The translations under genes were made by a program, and so were the position numbers. From Xanthomonas sp. AM6 (GTDB lineage Bacteria > Pseudomonadota > Gammaproteobacteria > Xanthomonadales > Xanthomonadaceae), in assembly GCF_025665335.1 (NCBI RefSeq), contig NZ_CP106869.1, positions 2,320,501 through 2,384,500 on the forward strand: a stretch of 64,000 nucleotides of DNA, given 5' to 3'. A model generated the notes under the pieces. The model made no database searches, was not told the DNA's origin, and worked only from the letters and a program-made list of their open reading frames with translations. Of this stretch, positions 7,953-20,097 are shown in pieces; within the stretch, counting starts at the first letter, position 1; each line of letters starts with the position of its first letter.

Positions 7953-9661
7953 GCAGCAGTGCTGCGACCGAGCACCGCGTTCTCGTCCATGCTCCGATCG
8001 GGCGCGACGGCGCGGCCTCGGTGGAACTGCTGCGGCGAGGCGGGGTGGTGGCCTACAACTGCGCGGACCTGGACGCGCTGGTGCGCGAGCTGGACATCGG
8101 CGCCGCGGCGGTGTTCATTGCCGAGGAAGGCCTGTTCGGCAAGGACGCGGCGGCGCTGTACGCCTGGGCCGACGCGCAGCCGGCATGGTCGGACCTGCCG
8201 TTCCTGGTACTGACCAGCCATCAGGAACAACCGTCGGTGGTGGCCTGGCGGCGCAACCTGGTGGCCTCGCTGCGCAACGTGGCGCTGCTGGAGCGGCCGG
8301 TGCAGGCCATCACCTTCACCAGCACCATCCGCGCCGCGCTGCGCGCCCGCGCCCGCCAGTACGAAGTGCGCTCGCTGCTGCAGGCGCAGGCCTCGGCGGC
8401 GCAGGAACTGGAAGCGCAGGTGGTGGCGCGCACGCGCGAGCTGGAAGAGGCCAACCGCCTGCTGCGCACGCAGATGGACGAGCGCGCGCGGGTCGAGGAA
8501 ACCCTGCGCCAGGCGCAGAAGATCGAGGCGATCGGGCAGTTGACCGGCGGCGTCGCGCACGATTTCAACAACCTGCTGATGGTGATCTCCGGCGGTCTGG
8601 CGATGCTCGACACGCAGGCCGATCCGGCGGTGCGCAAGCGGCTGATGGACGGCATGCAGAAGGCGGCGCAGCGCGGCGCGGGGCTGACCCGGCAGCTGCT
8701 GGCGTTCTCGCGGCGGCAGGAACTCAAGCCCGAACCGGTCGACCTGACCCAGCAGATCGGCGGCATGCGCGAACTGCTGGACCGCAGCCTGCGCGGCGAC
8801 GTGCACGTGGACTTCGATTTCGCCGACGGCCTGTGGCCGATCGAGGTGGATCCGGGCGAACTGGAACTGGTGGTGCTCAATCTCACGGTCAACGCGCGCG
8901 ACGCGATGCCCAACGGCGGCACCATCGTGGTGCGGGCGCAGAACGTGCCGGGCACCGGCAAGGGCGATCCCGATTTCATCCGCCTGTCGATCATCGACAC
9001 CGGCACCGGCATGGCGCCGGAGGTCAAGGCGCGGGTGTTCGAGCCGTTCTACACCACCAAGGACATCGGCAAGGGCTCGGGCCTGGGCCTGGCGCAGGTG
9101 CACGGATTCGTGCAGCAGTCCGGCGGTTCGATCCACATCGACAGCGACGTCGGGCAGGGCACGGCGATGCACCTGCTGCTGCCGCGCTCGTTCCGCGCGC
9201 CGGCGGCGGACGAGCGGCACCTGGTGGACGTGCAGGTCGCGCGCCGCTCCCCGGGCGAAGCCGGCTTTGTGCTGCTGGTGGAGGACGACGACGAAGTGGC
9301 GGCCCTGGTCGGCGAGATGCTGCGCCAGCTGGGCTACCAGGTCACCCGCGTGGCCAGTGCGGCGGCGGCGTTGGGCGCGCTGGCCAACGAGCGCGCGGTG
9401 GACATCGTGTTCTCCGACATCATGATGCCCGGCGGCATGAACGGCCTGGAACTGGTCCACGAGATCCGCGCGCGGCGCGAGGCGCTGCCGATCCTGCTCA
9501 CCAGCGGTTATGCGGAAGCGGTCAAGTCCGCGGCCGAAGCCGAAGGCGTGCAGATCCTGTCCAAGCCCTATCGGCTGGACGAACTGGCGGCGGCGCTGCA
9601 ACAGGTGCGGGCCAATGCGGGCACGCCCGGCAAGTCGGAAGCCACGACGCTGTGTTCGTGA
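7949..9661 (+). CDS. Hybrid histidine kinase with N-terminal pseudo-receiver, partner of the KaiC-like protein
   Basis: 570 residues. Residues about 8–130 look like a receiver fold lacking the phospho-acceptor Asp (AAAVFIAEEGLF), a pseudo-receiver. A coiled coil follows (QASAAQELEAQVVARTRELE), then the H-box [11 protein letters not shown], ATPase boxes NLTVNARDAMP, DTGTGM, GKGSGLGLAQ, and a C-terminal true receiver (LLVEDDDEV, FSDIMMPGGM, LSKPYR). It overlaps kaiC by 4 bases. Inference: KaiC ring state is read through the pseudo-receiver and passed to the C-terminal receiver. There are no membrane segments. Confidence 0.9.
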   Translation: MSSSAATEHRVLVHAPIGRDGAASVELLRRGGVVAYNCADLDALVRELDIGAAAVFIAEEGLFGKDAAALYAWADAQPAWSDLPFLVLTSHQEQPSVVAWRRNLVASLRNVALLERPVQAITFTSTIRAALRARARQYEVRSLLQAQASAAQELEAQVVARTRELEEANRLLRTQMDERARVEETLRQAQKIEAIGQLTGGVAHDFNNLLMVISGGLAMLDTQADPAVRKRLMDGMQKAAQRGAGLTRQLLAFSRRQELKPEPVDLTQQIGGMRELLDRSLRGDVHVDFDFADGLWPIEVDPGELELVVLNLTVNARDAMPNGGTIVVRAQNVPGTGKGDPDFIRLSIIDTGTGMAPEVKARVFEPFYTTKDIGKGSGLGLAQVHGFVQQSGGSIHIDSDVGQGTAMHLLLPRSFRAPAADERHLVDVQVARRSPGEAGFVLLVEDDDEVAALVGEMLRQLGYQVTRVASAAAALGALANERAVDIVFSDIMMPGGMNGLELVHEIRARREALPILLTSGYAEAVKSAAEAEGVQILSKPYRLDELAAALQQVRANAGTPGKSEATTLCS

Positions 9662-9698
9662 CCGGACGGGCGGCGCAGCGGCAGCGTCGCGGCGCCGT

Positions 9699-10310
9699 CT
9701 AGGCCGGCAGTCGCGCCAGCGCGGCGCGCACGTCGTTGAGGAAGCGCCGCGTCTCGTCGGGCGAGGCCAGGTTCGTGGCCAGCTGCTCCAGTTGCGTCTG
9801 CAGCTCGCCCGGCACGTCGAACACTTCGTCGCAGAGCATGCCCGCGATCGGGCCGAAATACTGCAGCGCGACCTGCTCGATGGTCTGCCGCTGGCGCGGG
9901 TCGGGCGCGTGCGCGCCGGAGGCGATGTCCTGCGCGACCGACGGCGATGGTGCCGATGCAGGCTCCGGCGCCACCGGCACCGGCGCCGGCGGCGCCCCCA
10001 GGTCGTGCTCGAAGCCGCCGAGCAGCCACTGCCGCGACGCCTCGCTCAAGCTGCCCCTGGCGTTGCCGCCGTGGCTGGCCGGATCGGCCTGGAAGCGCGC
10101 CCGCGCCGCGGCCACCATCGACAGCCGCTGCACCGCCTCGTCGTTGCGCAGCATGCGGAACACCACTTCCTCCACCTGGCCGGCATGCAGGCGGATGATG
10201 CACGAATGGGTTTCCTCGGTGACCACGAAGAAGAAGCCGGAGGCCTGGCGCGCGGCGAGCGCCTTGAGCTCGCGCAGGATCTCGATCAGTGGTCTGAATT
10301 CAGTGGCCAT
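9699..10310 (-). CDS. PATAN/DUF4388-like signalling adaptor, function unknown
   Basis: 203 residues. The N-terminal 75 or so (IEILRELKALAARQASGFFF, IRLHAGQVEEVVFRM) resemble the DUF4388/PATAN fold of bacterial two-component adaptors. A Pro/Ala-rich linker of about 40 residues follows. The C-terminal part (IEQVALQYFGPIAGMLCDEV) resembles the helical domain often paired with it. It begins 43 bases after the Cache–HAMP gene stop on the same strand, so the two form an operon. Inference: it could be the cytoplasmic partner of that output-less sensor. The domain calls are from memory of family patterns. Confidence 0.6.
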   Translation of the reverse strand: MATEFRPLIEILRELKALAARQASGFFFVVTEETHSCIIRLHAGQVEEVVFRMLRNDEAVQRLSMVAAARARFQADPASHGGNARGSLSEASRQWLLGGFEHDLGAPPAPVPVAPEPASAPSPSVAQDIASGAHAPDPRQRQTIEQVALQYFGPIAGMLCDEVFDVPGELQTQLEQLATNLASPDETRRFLNDVRAALARLPA

Positions 10311-10353
10311 GGCGTCCTCGGTCGGTCGGCAAGCGTCGGCGGTCGCAATCGCC

Positions 10354-11481
10354 TCAGCGCTTGCTCAGCCGCTCCATCGCCAGCCGCACGCTGTTGGACA
10401 GGCGCGCGATGGCGCGGGCGAGCGTGCCGATTTCGTCCTTCAGCGCGACCTCGCCGATGCTGTGGTTCCACTTGCCCAGGCTCAGCTCCTCGGCCACGGT
10501 GGTCAGGTTCTGGATCGGGCGCAGCACGCGGGTCCAGATCAGCATCCACTGCAGCCCCAGCAGCAGCGCGCACACCAGCAGGCCGATGCCGCCGATCCAC
10601 AGCGACTGGCGCACGATCACCCGGTCCACGTCGCTCTTGGGATAGGCAGACACCAGGGTGAAGCCCCAGCCCGGCACCTCCTCGCGGGTCACCACCCAGT
10701 CGGCCGGGCGCTGCGCGACGATGCGCTCGATCGCGGCCGGATCGGTGGTGGCGCCGGTCTTGGACTGGAAGCGCAGCTTGCCGGTGCTGTCGAACAGCGC
10801 GATGAAGCCGGAGTCGAGCACGTGCGCGGCGCCGATCACCTTGTCCAGCGCCTGCAGGTCGGTCTTGTAGCCGACGTACCAGATCCCGATCGGCTCGCCG
10901 GCCGGTCCCGGCACGATCGGCTCGTAGCCGGTGACGTAGGGGGTGCCGAGGATGTCGACCACGCCGTAGAAGCTCTCGCCCTTGCGGATGCGCCCGATCA
11001 CCTGGCCGCGCGGGTCGAGCACGGTGCCGACCGCGCGGCCGCCCTGGGCGTTGGTCACGTTGGTGGAGATGCGCACGTAGTCGTCGCCGGCGCGCGAGAA
11101 GATCGTGGCGGTGCCGTCCAGCGTGCTGGTCACGCCGTCGACCAGCGCATGGTTGCCGGCCTGCGAATGGGAACCGAACAGCAGGTCGGGGGCAGGGCGG
11201 CCGGCGACGTCCACCTGCACGCCGACGCTGGGCTCGCCGAGCGCCGCGCCTTGCTGGCGCAGCAGGCGCATGGAGCCCTGCACGCGTTCGAGCATGATCG
11301 AGCGGGTCACCGCCAGCAGGCTCTGCAGGGCCGACTGCTGGCGCACGATCGAGGCGCCGGCGTCGCGCTTGACCCGCTCGGCTTCGCTGACCGCCAGCAC
11401 CAGGGTGAGCACGACGACCACGATCAGGACCAGGGCGAGTACCGGCAGCAGCAGGCGTACCCGCAAGGAGTGTCGAAGCAT
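10354..11481 (-). CDS. Membrane sensor with periplasmic Cache domain and HAMP, no output domain
   Basis: 375 residues from ATG 11481, preceded by GGAGG at 5 bases. Transmembrane helix 1 is near residues 8–30 (LLLPVLALVLIVVVVLTLVL). The large periplasmic part resembles single-Cache chemoreceptor sensors (IFSRAGDDYVRISTNV, GESFYGVVDILGTPYVTGYE, IGIWYVGYK). Helix 2 is SLWIGGIGLLVCALLLGLQW, followed by HAMP (VLRPIQNLTTVAEELSLG). The protein ends about 50 residues later, with no methyl-accepting, kinase or cyclase domain. It looks like the sensory half of a chemoreceptor; the output may be the PATAN-like protein encoded next. Confidence 0.8.
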   Translation of the reverse strand: MLRHSLRVRLLLPVLALVLIVVVVLTLVLAVSEAERVKRDAGASIVRQQSALQSLLAVTRSIMLERVQGSMRLLRQQGAALGEPSVGVQVDVAGRPAPDLLFGSHSQAGNHALVDGVTSTLDGTATIFSRAGDDYVRISTNVTNAQGGRAVGTVLDPRGQVIGRIRKGESFYGVVDILGTPYVTGYEPIVPGPAGEPIGIWYVGYKTDLQALDKVIGAAHVLDSGFIALFDSTGKLRFQSKTGATTDPAAIERIVAQRPADWVVTREEVPGWGFTLVSAYPKSDVDRVIVRQSLWIGGIGLLVCALLLGLQWMLIWTRVLRPIQNLTTVAEELSLGKWNHSIGEVALKDEIGTLARAIARLSNSVRLAMERLSKR

Positions 11482-11876
11482 GGCAGCCTCCAGGAGGGAG
11501 AAGAGGGGAGCGGAATGCCGTCGCCGGCATTCGGAGGTTCGGGCAAAACGCTGAAGGGGGTAGCGGCCGCGCGGCCGCCGACTTGAGCGCCGCGAGCCGC
11601 GCCGCGTGCGGCAGGATGTCGTGGACGAAGGCAGCAGCGGCACCGCGCCGTGGCGGCGAGCGGATGCGCGGGCGTTGCGGTCGCGGCACGCGAGGGCGTC
11701 CGCGCGCAGCTGCCGGCATGTCCGCAGCGGCGTCGCCGGTCAGCCGATTTCCGGCGGCCGCTGCCGCCGGCCATGCACTGCGACGGTGCACGGCGCACCC
11801 ACCGTCAGCCGCCCGTTACCGCCTGCGGCCGAGGGTCGGCGAACGTCGGTGCCGGGCGGGCGTCGATGCGGCCTGC
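11482..11876. other. Gap between the Cache sensor and mntH
   Basis: About 395 very GC-rich bases. Open frames on both strands have Arg/Ala-rich products of the kind given by chance frames. I see no ribosome site, conserved protein or terminator with a T-run. Confidence 0.4.
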
Positions 11877-13229
11877 TCAGTGCAGCAGCGTGTCCGCGAG
11901 CAGTTTCACGTTCAGCGCCACGATCAACGTGGCGATCGCCCACGACAGCCAGACCAGCCAGCGCGGCGCCACCAGCGCGCCCATCTTGCGTTTGTCGGCG
12001 ACGAAGCGCACCAGCGGGATCACCGCGAACGGCAGCTGCATCGACAGCAGCACCTGGCTCAGCACCAGCAGCTTGGCGGTGCCTTGCTCGCCGTACAGCC
12101 AGGTCACCACCACCACCGGCACGATCGCCAGGCCGCGGGTCAGCAGGCGCCGCGCCCACGCCGGGATGCGCAGGTGCAGGAAGCCCTCCATCACGATCTG
12201 CCCGGCCAGCGTCGCGGTCACCGTGGAATTGATGCCCGAGGCCAGCAGCGCCACCGCGAACAGGGTCGAAGCCACGCCGACCCCGAGCATCGGCGCCAGC
12301 AGTTCGTAGGCCTGCTCGATTTCCTCCACGTCGGTGCGGCCGTGCGCATGGAACACCGCGGCGGCCAGCACCAGGATCGCGGCGTTGACGAACAGCGCCA
12401 GGCTCAGCGCGATGGTGCTGTCGGTCAGCGCCCAGCGCAGCGCCGAGCGGCGGCCGCTGTCGTTGCGCTCGTAGGCGCGGGTCTGCACGATCGACGAATG
12501 CAGGTACAGGTTGTGCGGCATCACCGTCGCGCCGATGATCCCGATCGCCAGGTACAGCGCGGCCGGGTTGGTCACCACCTCGGCGCGCGGGATGAAGCCG
12601 GCCAGCACCTCGCGCAGCGGCGGCGCGGCCAGCGCGATCTGCACCATGAAGCAGGCGAAGATCACCAGCAGCAGCGCGATCACGAACGCTTCCAGGGTGC
12701 GGAAGCCGCGCCGCATCAGGTACAGCACCAGCAGCGCGTCGATCGCGGTGATGATCGCGCCCAGGGTCAGCGGAATGCCGAACAGCAGTTTCAGCGCGAT
12801 CGCGGTGCCGATCACCTCGGCCAGGTCGCAGGCCACGATCGCCGCCTCGCAGGCCAGCCACAGCAGGAAGTTGACCGGCCTGGGATAGTGCTCGCGGCAG
12901 GCCTGCGCCAGGTCGCGGCCGGTGGCGATGCCCAGCCGCGCCGCCAGGCCCTGCAGCACGATCGCCATCAGGTTCGACAGCAGGATCACCGACAGCAGCA
13001 GGTAGCCGAAGTGCGAACCGCCGGCGAGGTCGGTGGCCCAGTTGCCCGGGTCCATGTAGCCCACCGACACCATGTAGCCAGGCCCGAGGAAGGCCAGGAA
13101 GCGGCGCCAGCCGAGCCCGCCGCCGGGCACGGCGACGCTGCCGTTCATGCGTCCCAGGCTGCGCCGCGGCGGGCCGCCGGCCTGCGGCCAGGCGGCGTGG
13201 GAATCGGACAGGGGCAAGGGATCGGCCAT
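11877..13229 (-). CDS. mntH: Nramp-family divalent metal (Mn2+) transporter MntH
   Basis: 450 residues, 11 or so membrane segments in the inner membrane. Nramp signatures are [19 protein letters not shown] in helix 1 (the DPGN metal site) and [15 protein letters not shown] in helix 6 (MPH metal site). It imports Mn2+ with H+. ATG 13229 is chosen over an upstream in-frame start because the Nramp-type N-terminus begins here. It is divergent from mntR, with an MntR-like box 36 bases before the start, so repression by Mn-loaded MntR is likely. Confidence 0.93.
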   Translation of the reverse strand: MADPLPLSDSHAAWPQAGGPPRRSLGRMNGSVAVPGGGLGWRRFLAFLGPGYMVSVGYMDPGNWATDLAGGSHFGYLLLSVILLSNLMAIVLQGLAARLGIATGRDLAQACREHYPRPVNFLLWLACEAAIVACDLAEVIGTAIALKLLFGIPLTLGAIITAIDALLVLYLMRRGFRTLEAFVIALLLVIFACFMVQIALAAPPLREVLAGFIPRAEVVTNPAALYLAIGIIGATVMPHNLYLHSSIVQTRAYERNDSGRRSALRWALTDSTIALSLALFVNAAILVLAAAVFHAHGRTDVEEIEQAYELLAPMLGVGVASTLFAVALLASGINSTVTATLAGQIVMEGFLHLRIPAWARRLLTRGLAIVPVVVVTWLYGEQGTAKLLVLSQVLLSMQLPFAVIPLVRFVADKRKMGALVAPRWLVWLSWAIATLIVALNVKLLADTLLH

Positions 13230-13264
13230 GGCGGACGCAATGCGTGGGAAGGCGAGCTCAGTAT

Positions 13265-13278
13265 ATAGCACTGGCTAT
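13265..13278. promoter_or_regulatory. MntR-type operator between mntH and mntR
   Basis: ATAGC-ACTG-GCTAT, a perfect 5+4+5 inverted repeat. It closely matches the core of the enterobacterial MntR box (ATAGCAAAGGCTAT is the form I recall). It lies between mntH and mntR, close to the mntH start, where a repressor would block transcription. Confidence 0.7.
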
Positions 13279-13376
13279 TCTCCTTAGCATTGGCAAATCC
13301 AATCGCTGCGATAGGCGCGATTTCGTCCAGAATAGGCGGCGGCCGGCGTTCGCCGGCACCGGACAAGGGCGTTGCG

Positions 13377-13841
13377 ATGCAGAAAAGCGGGAAGTTGACG
13401 GCGCCAGGGGCGGCGCTGCTCGACGCGCAGGTACAGGTCGAGAGCTTCCGCCAGGTGCGCGAGGCGCACCGCCTGGAACTGATCGAGGATTACGTGGAGC
13501 TGATTTCCGACCTGCTGGCCGACGGCGGCGAGGCGCGGCAGGTGGACATCGCCGCGCGCCTGGGCGTGGCCCAGCCGACCGTGGCGAAGATGCTCAAGCG
13601 GCTGGTCAAGGGCGGATGGGCGGTGCAGCGGCCGTATCGCGGCGTGTTCCTGACCCCCGAGGGCGAGGCGCTGGCCGCCGCCAGCCGGCAGCGGCACCAG
13701 ACCGTGGAGCAGTTCCTGCTGGCCCTGGGCATCGACGAGGACACCGCGCGCCGCGACGCCGAGGGCATCGAGCACCACGTCAGCGAAGCCACGCTGGCGG
13801 TGTTCGCCGAGTTCGTGCGCAAGCACGCCGCGGCGCGATGA
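13377..13841 (+). CDS. mntR: Manganese-dependent transcriptional regulator MntR (DtxR family)
   Basis: 154 residues, the normal length for proteobacterial MntR. A winged helix at about 30–90 ([20 protein letters not shown], then [13 protein letters not shown]) is followed by the metal-binding dimer domain ([29 protein letters not shown]), which holds the His and Glu ligands. I choose ATG 13377 (AAGG 8 bases upstream); a TTG at 13290 in frame would add 29 unconserved residues. It controls mntH, divergent to the left. The stop overlaps tadA by 4 bases. Confidence 0.92.
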   Translation: MQKSGKLTAPGAALLDAQVQVESFRQVREAHRLELIEDYVELISDLLADGGEARQVDIAARLGVAQPTVAKMLKRLVKGGWAVQRPYRGVFLTPEGEALAAASRQRHQTVEQFLLALGIDEDTARRDAEGIEHHVSEATLAVFAEFVRKHAAAR

Positions 13842-14335
13842 ACGGCACGGACGACAGCGCCGCGCGCGACGAGCGCTGGATGCGGCACGCGCTGGCCCTG
13901 GCCGACCGCGCCGAGCGCGAGTTCGACGAGATCCCGGTCGGCGCGGTGCTGGTCTCGGCCGCCGACGAGGTGCTGGGCGAGGGCTGGAACCTCAACATCG
14001 CCGAGCACGATCCCAGCGCGCACGCCGAGATCGTGGCCATGCGCCAGGCCGGGCGCCGGCTCGGCAACCACCGCCTGGTCGGCAGCACCCTGTACGTGAC
14101 CCTGGAGCCGTGCGCGATGTGCGCGATGGCGGTGGTGCATGCGCGCGTGGCGCAGCTGGTCTACGCGGCGTCGGACCCGAAGACCGGCGCCTGCGGCAGC
14201 GTGTTCGACCTGCTCGCCGATCCGCGCCACAACCACCGCGTGCAGGTGCGCGGCGGCGTGCTGGCGGCGCCGGCCGGGCTGCGCCTGACCAACTATTTCC
14301 GCGCCAAGCGCGGCAGGCCGCTGCTCGGCGGCTGA
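13838..14335 (+). CDS. tadA: tRNA-specific adenosine deaminase TadA
   Basis: 165 residues. Converts A34 to inosine in the anticodon of tRNA-Arg(ACG), allowing CGN decoding. The zinc deaminase motifs are present: [11 protein letters not shown] (His ligand and proton-shuttling Glu) and the second ligand pair in [26 protein letters not shown] and [12 protein letters not shown] are also typical. It overlaps mntR by 4 bases and is probably translationally coupled. It is essential in most bacteria. Confidence 0.95.
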   Translation: MNGTDDSAARDERWMRHALALADRAEREFDEIPVGAVLVSAADEVLGEGWNLNIAEHDPSAHAEIVAMRQAGRRLGNHRLVGSTLYVTLEPCAMCAMAVVHARVAQLVYAASDPKTGACGSVFDLLADPRHNHRVQVRGGVLAAPAGLRLTNYFRAKRGRPLLGG

Positions 14336-14451
14336 GCGAGCACGGCGCGGCCGCCGCGCGATGTGAAGCCGCTGCGCCACGCGCGGTATCATGCGCGACC
14401 GATACGAAACCCCCGCGCCGGCAGCGCCGCCGCGAACGACTGGATGGTGCT

Positions 14452-15030
14452 ATGGCGGAACCGCGTGTGGACAGCGATCGTCTGATCTGGATCGACCTGG
14501 AAATGACCGGATTGGATACCGACAAGGATTCGATCATCGAGATCGCCACGGTGGTCACCGACGCGCAACTCAACGTATTGGCCGAAGGGCCGGAATTCGC
14601 CATCGCCCATCCGCTGCAGACGCTGCAGGCGATGGACGAGTGGAACCGCAACCAGCACCGCCATTCCGGGCTGTGGCAGCGCGTGCTCGACAGCCAGGTC
14701 ACCCTGGCCCAGGCCGAGGCGCAGACCGTGGCGTTCCTGGCGCAGTGGTGCAAGCCCGGCGCCTCGCCGATGTGCGGCAATTCGATCTGCCAGGACCGGC
14801 GCTTCCTGCACCGGCAGATGCCGCGGCTGGAACGCTTCTTCCACTACCGCAACCTGGACGTGTCCACGTTGAAGGAACTGGCGCGGCGCTGGGCGCCGGC
14901 GATCGCCTCGGGACTGAACAAGACCTCCTCGCACACCGCGCTCAGCGACGTGCACGATTCGATCGACGAACTGCGCTACTACCGGCCGTTCATGGGCGCG
15001 CTGGGCGGGCAGGGCGGCAACGCGCGCTGA
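14452..15030 (+). CDS. orn: Oligoribonuclease, 3'-5' exoribonuclease for 2–5-mers
   Basis: 192 residues. DEDDh exonuclease: [10 protein letters not shown] holds the first Asp-x-Glu, the second Asp is in [12 protein letters not shown], and the last His and Asp in [14 protein letters not shown]. It degrades nanoRNAs and, in proteobacteria, pGpG from cyclic-di-GMP turnover, which is relevant to Xanthomonas signalling. Start ATG 14452 gives the usual [16 protein letters not shown]-terminus. It faces mscS convergently, with 55 bases between stops and no clear terminator. Confidence 0.95.
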   Translation: MAEPRVDSDRLIWIDLEMTGLDTDKDSIIEIATVVTDAQLNVLAEGPEFAIAHPLQTLQAMDEWNRNQHRHSGLWQRVLDSQVTLAQAEAQTVAFLAQWCKPGASPMCGNSICQDRRFLHRQMPRLERFFHYRNLDVSTLKELARRWAPAIASGLNKTSSHTALSDVHDSIDELRYYRPFMGALGGQGGNAR

Positions 15031-15085
15031 GGGCACGCGCGGCGCGCCGTGCCCGCCCGGCACCGCCCTGCGCGCCGGGATCGCA

Positions 15086-16047
15086 TCAACGCGCCAGCGG
15101 CGGCCCCGGCTTGGTCTCGCCGTCGTCGGTCACGCCCTTCAGCAGCAGCTCGGCGATCGGTCGGCCGTCGGCATCGTGGTGGTACACGTGCAGGTCGCGC
15201 TGCGGGTAGGGGATGCTGAGCCCGTTCTCCAGCAGCTGGTTGCGGATGTTCTCCAGCGTGGTGCTCTTGGCCGCGCCGAAGTCGCCGTTCCTGGCGTAGG
15301 CGAACAGCATCAGGTCCACCGTGCTCTCGCCCAGGTTGGTGACCTGCACGAACGGCGCCGGCGTCTCCAGGATGTTCGGGTTGTCCTGGGCGATCTGCAG
15401 CAACAGCTGCTGGGCCTTCTTCAGGTCGTCGCCATAGCCGACGCCGACGGTGATCTCCAGGCGCCGGTTGGGCAGGGTGCTGTAGTTGACGATCGGCGCG
15501 GTGGTGATGGTGCTGTTGGGCAGGGTGATCATGCGCTCGTCGAAGCTGCGGATGCGGGTCTGGAAGATCCGGATCTCGTCGACGATGCCTTCCTGCCCGG
15601 CCACCACCACGTGGTCGCCGTCGCGCATCGGCCGCAGCACGATCAGCATCACCCCCGAGGCGATGTTGGACAGCGAATCCTTCAGCGCCAGGCCGACCGC
15701 CAGGCCGGCCGCGCCGAGCACCGCGAACAGCGAGGTCGGCGGCACCCCGACCTTCTGCAGCGCCGACACGAACACCAGCACCAGCAGCAGCGCATAGGCG
15801 ACGTTGCGCAGGAAGTTGCTGAGCGTGGTCTCCACCCGCGCGCGCACCAGCGCGCGGTGCAGCCACTGGCTCAGGCGCTTGGCGATCCACATCCCCAGTA
15901 CCAGGATGACCAGCGCCACGCCCCAGTTGAGCGCGTACTGCGCCCAGTCCAGGTCGCGCCAGTCGAAGGATTGCCGCGCCCGCGCCGGCGCGGCGGGGGC
16001 GGCCGCCGCAGCCGCAGCTGCCGCCAGCCAGGTTCCCGCCATGCCCA

Positions 16048-16048
<1 letters not shown>
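15086..16048 (-). CDS. mscS: Small-conductance mechanosensitive channel, MscS family
   Basis: 320 residues. A short Ala-rich N-terminus precedes three membrane helices (VALVILVLGMWIAKRLSQW, NVAYALLLVLVFVSALQKVG) and the pore helix VLGAAGLAVGLALKDSLSNI. The beta domain has GDHVVVAGQEGIVDEI and LPNSTI. It opens under membrane tension to release solutes on osmotic downshock. Its ATG shares one base with the ppsA stop, so the two are co-transcribed. The symbol denotes the family; several paralogues are usual. Confidence 0.9.
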
Positions 16049-18423
<2,375 letters not shown>

Positions 18424-18569
18424 GCGCGATGCTCCGTTGGGCCATCGCCCGAGGCGGGCAGAGTGGCCGCGTCCATGGGGGAAGAAGCCGATATCATGCA
18501 GTGCGCACCCGAGTCGGCACAAGCGCGGGCGGGTGCATCCGTTGGGTTTCAGCAGGGAGAATTCAGGCT

Positions 18570-19391
18570 ATGTCGACGATCCGACCGGTGTTCTACGTGT
18601 CCGATGGAACCGGTATCACCGCTGAAACCATTGGGCATAGCCTGCTCACCCAGTTCAGCGGTTTCAGCTTCGTCACCGACCGCATGTCGTTCATCGACGA
18701 TCCGGAAAAAGCGCGCGAAGCGGCGCAGCGCATCCATGCCGCGGGCGAGCGTTACCAGGTGCGGCCGATCGTGGTCAACTCCTGCGTCGATCCGCAGCTG
18801 AGCATGCTGCTGTCCGAAAGCGGCGCGCTGATGCTCGACGTGTTCGCGCCGTTCATCGAGCCGCTGGAGCGCGAATTGAACGCGCCGCGGCATTCGCGGG
18901 TGGGGCGGGCGCACGGCATGGTCGATTTCGAGACCTACCACCGCCGCATCAACGCGATGAACTTCGCGCTGGCCCACGACGACGGCATCGCGATCAACTA
19001 CGACGAGGCCGACCTGATCCTGGTCGCCGTCTCGCGCGCCGGCAAGACGCCGACCTGCATCTACCTGGCGCTGCACTACGGCGTGCGCGCGGCCAACTAT
19101 CCGCTGACCGAGGAGGACCTGGAGCACGACCGGCTGCCGCCGCGGCTGCGCCCGTACCGCAACAAGCTGTTCGGGCTGACCATCGATCCGGACCGCCTGC
19201 AGCAGATCCGCCAGGAGCGGCGGCCGAATTCGCGCTATTCCAACCTGGAGACCTGCCGTCGCGAGGTGTCCGCGGCCGAGACCATGTTCAGGATGGAGCG
19301 GATCCCGACCCTGAGCACCACGCATACCTCGATCGAGGAGATTTCCAGCAAGGTGCTGGCGACGCTGGGCCTGCAGCGCGAGATGTTCTGA
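18570..19391 (+). CDS. ppsR: PEP synthase regulatory protein (bifunctional kinase/pyrophosphorylase, DUF299)
   Basis: 273 residues. It inactivates PpsA by ADP-dependent phosphorylation of an active-site Thr and reactivates it by Pi-dependent dephosphorylation. Family features: [19 protein letters not shown] at the N-terminus, [15 protein letters not shown] with the P-loop-like GKTPT, and NYPLTEEDL. The gene is divergent from ppsA, the usual arrangement in Xanthomonads and many proteobacteria. Start ATG 18570. Confidence 0.95.
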   Translation: MSTIRPVFYVSDGTGITAETIGHSLLTQFSGFSFVTDRMSFIDDPEKAREAAQRIHAAGERYQVRPIVVNSCVDPQLSMLLSESGALMLDVFAPFIEPLERELNAPRHSRVGRAHGMVDFETYHRRINAMNFALAHDDGIAINYDEADLILVAVSRAGKTPTCIYLALHYGVRAANYPLTEEDLEHDRLPPRLRPYRNKLFGLTIDPDRLQQIRQERRPNSRYSNLETCRREVSAAETMFRMERIPTLSTTHTSIEEISSKVLATLGLQREMF

Positions 19392-19532
19392 ATGCGGCGG
19401 GGGCTGGCGACGGCGCAGGACCTGCGTGTCGGGCAGGGGCTCCAATCGCGCTGCCGAGACTTCCAAGGTAGGCCGCCGCGGGCGATCCGTCAATGCTGCC
19501 GCGCGGGCGGCGCAGCGTGTAGCATCGGCCCC

Positions 19533-20039
19533 ATGCAGCACGCCCTGACCCGCAGCGAACGCATCCCCCGGCTCAGCCGATTCGGCTGGCTGATGGGGCT
19601 GTATGCCGAGAACTTCGTGCACCTGAACCGCCTGTTCGTGCCCTCGGACCTGGCCGTGGGCAGCTACCTGTCCTCGGTCGGCGACGGCCTGGACCTGCGC
19701 CTGGACGTGATCGAGCACCACCGCTACACGGTGGAGCTGCGCCTCACCTACGACCTGTGCGACCCGCTCACCGGCGAGCCGGACCCCTCGGCCTACGTGC
19801 GCCTGTACCGCGACGCGCGCCAGGCCGAGACCACGCACTGCTACGTCGGCCGCCGCTGGCAGGACGTGATGGGGCTGTATCCGCCGCCGGCGGAGCTGAT
19901 CAGCCACCGCATGCGCATGAACACCTTCCTCAGCAAATGGCTGGAGTACCTGGCCGAGCGCGGCCATGGCGTGGCCACGCTGAAGCCGGCCGCGCCGTTG
20001 CCGCGGCCGGCGCAGGGCGCGCCGACGCCGGTGGCCTAG
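19533..20039 (+). CDS. DUF1249 family protein, function unknown
   Basis: 168 residues, cytosolic. It carries GWLMGLYAENFVHLNRLF and YTVELRLTYDLCDP, the pattern of DUF1249 proteins found next to Nudix genes in gammaproteobacteria (YqiB type). Here it also lies 58 bases before a Nudix hydrolase on the same strand. The tail is Pro/Ala-rich. No catalytic motif is visible. Confidence 0.8.
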   Translation: MQHALTRSERIPRLSRFGWLMGLYAENFVHLNRLFVPSDLAVGSYLSSVGDGLDLRLDVIEHHRYTVELRLTYDLCDPLTGEPDPSAYVRLYRDARQAETTHCYVGRRWQDVMGLYPPPAELISHRMRMNTFLSKWLEYLAERGHGVATLKPAAPLPRPAQGAPTPVA

Positions 20040-20097
20040 ACCGCGCGCCGCGGCGGATGCGGCATACTGCGCGCCCGCCGACTCGCCCGACCGCCGC

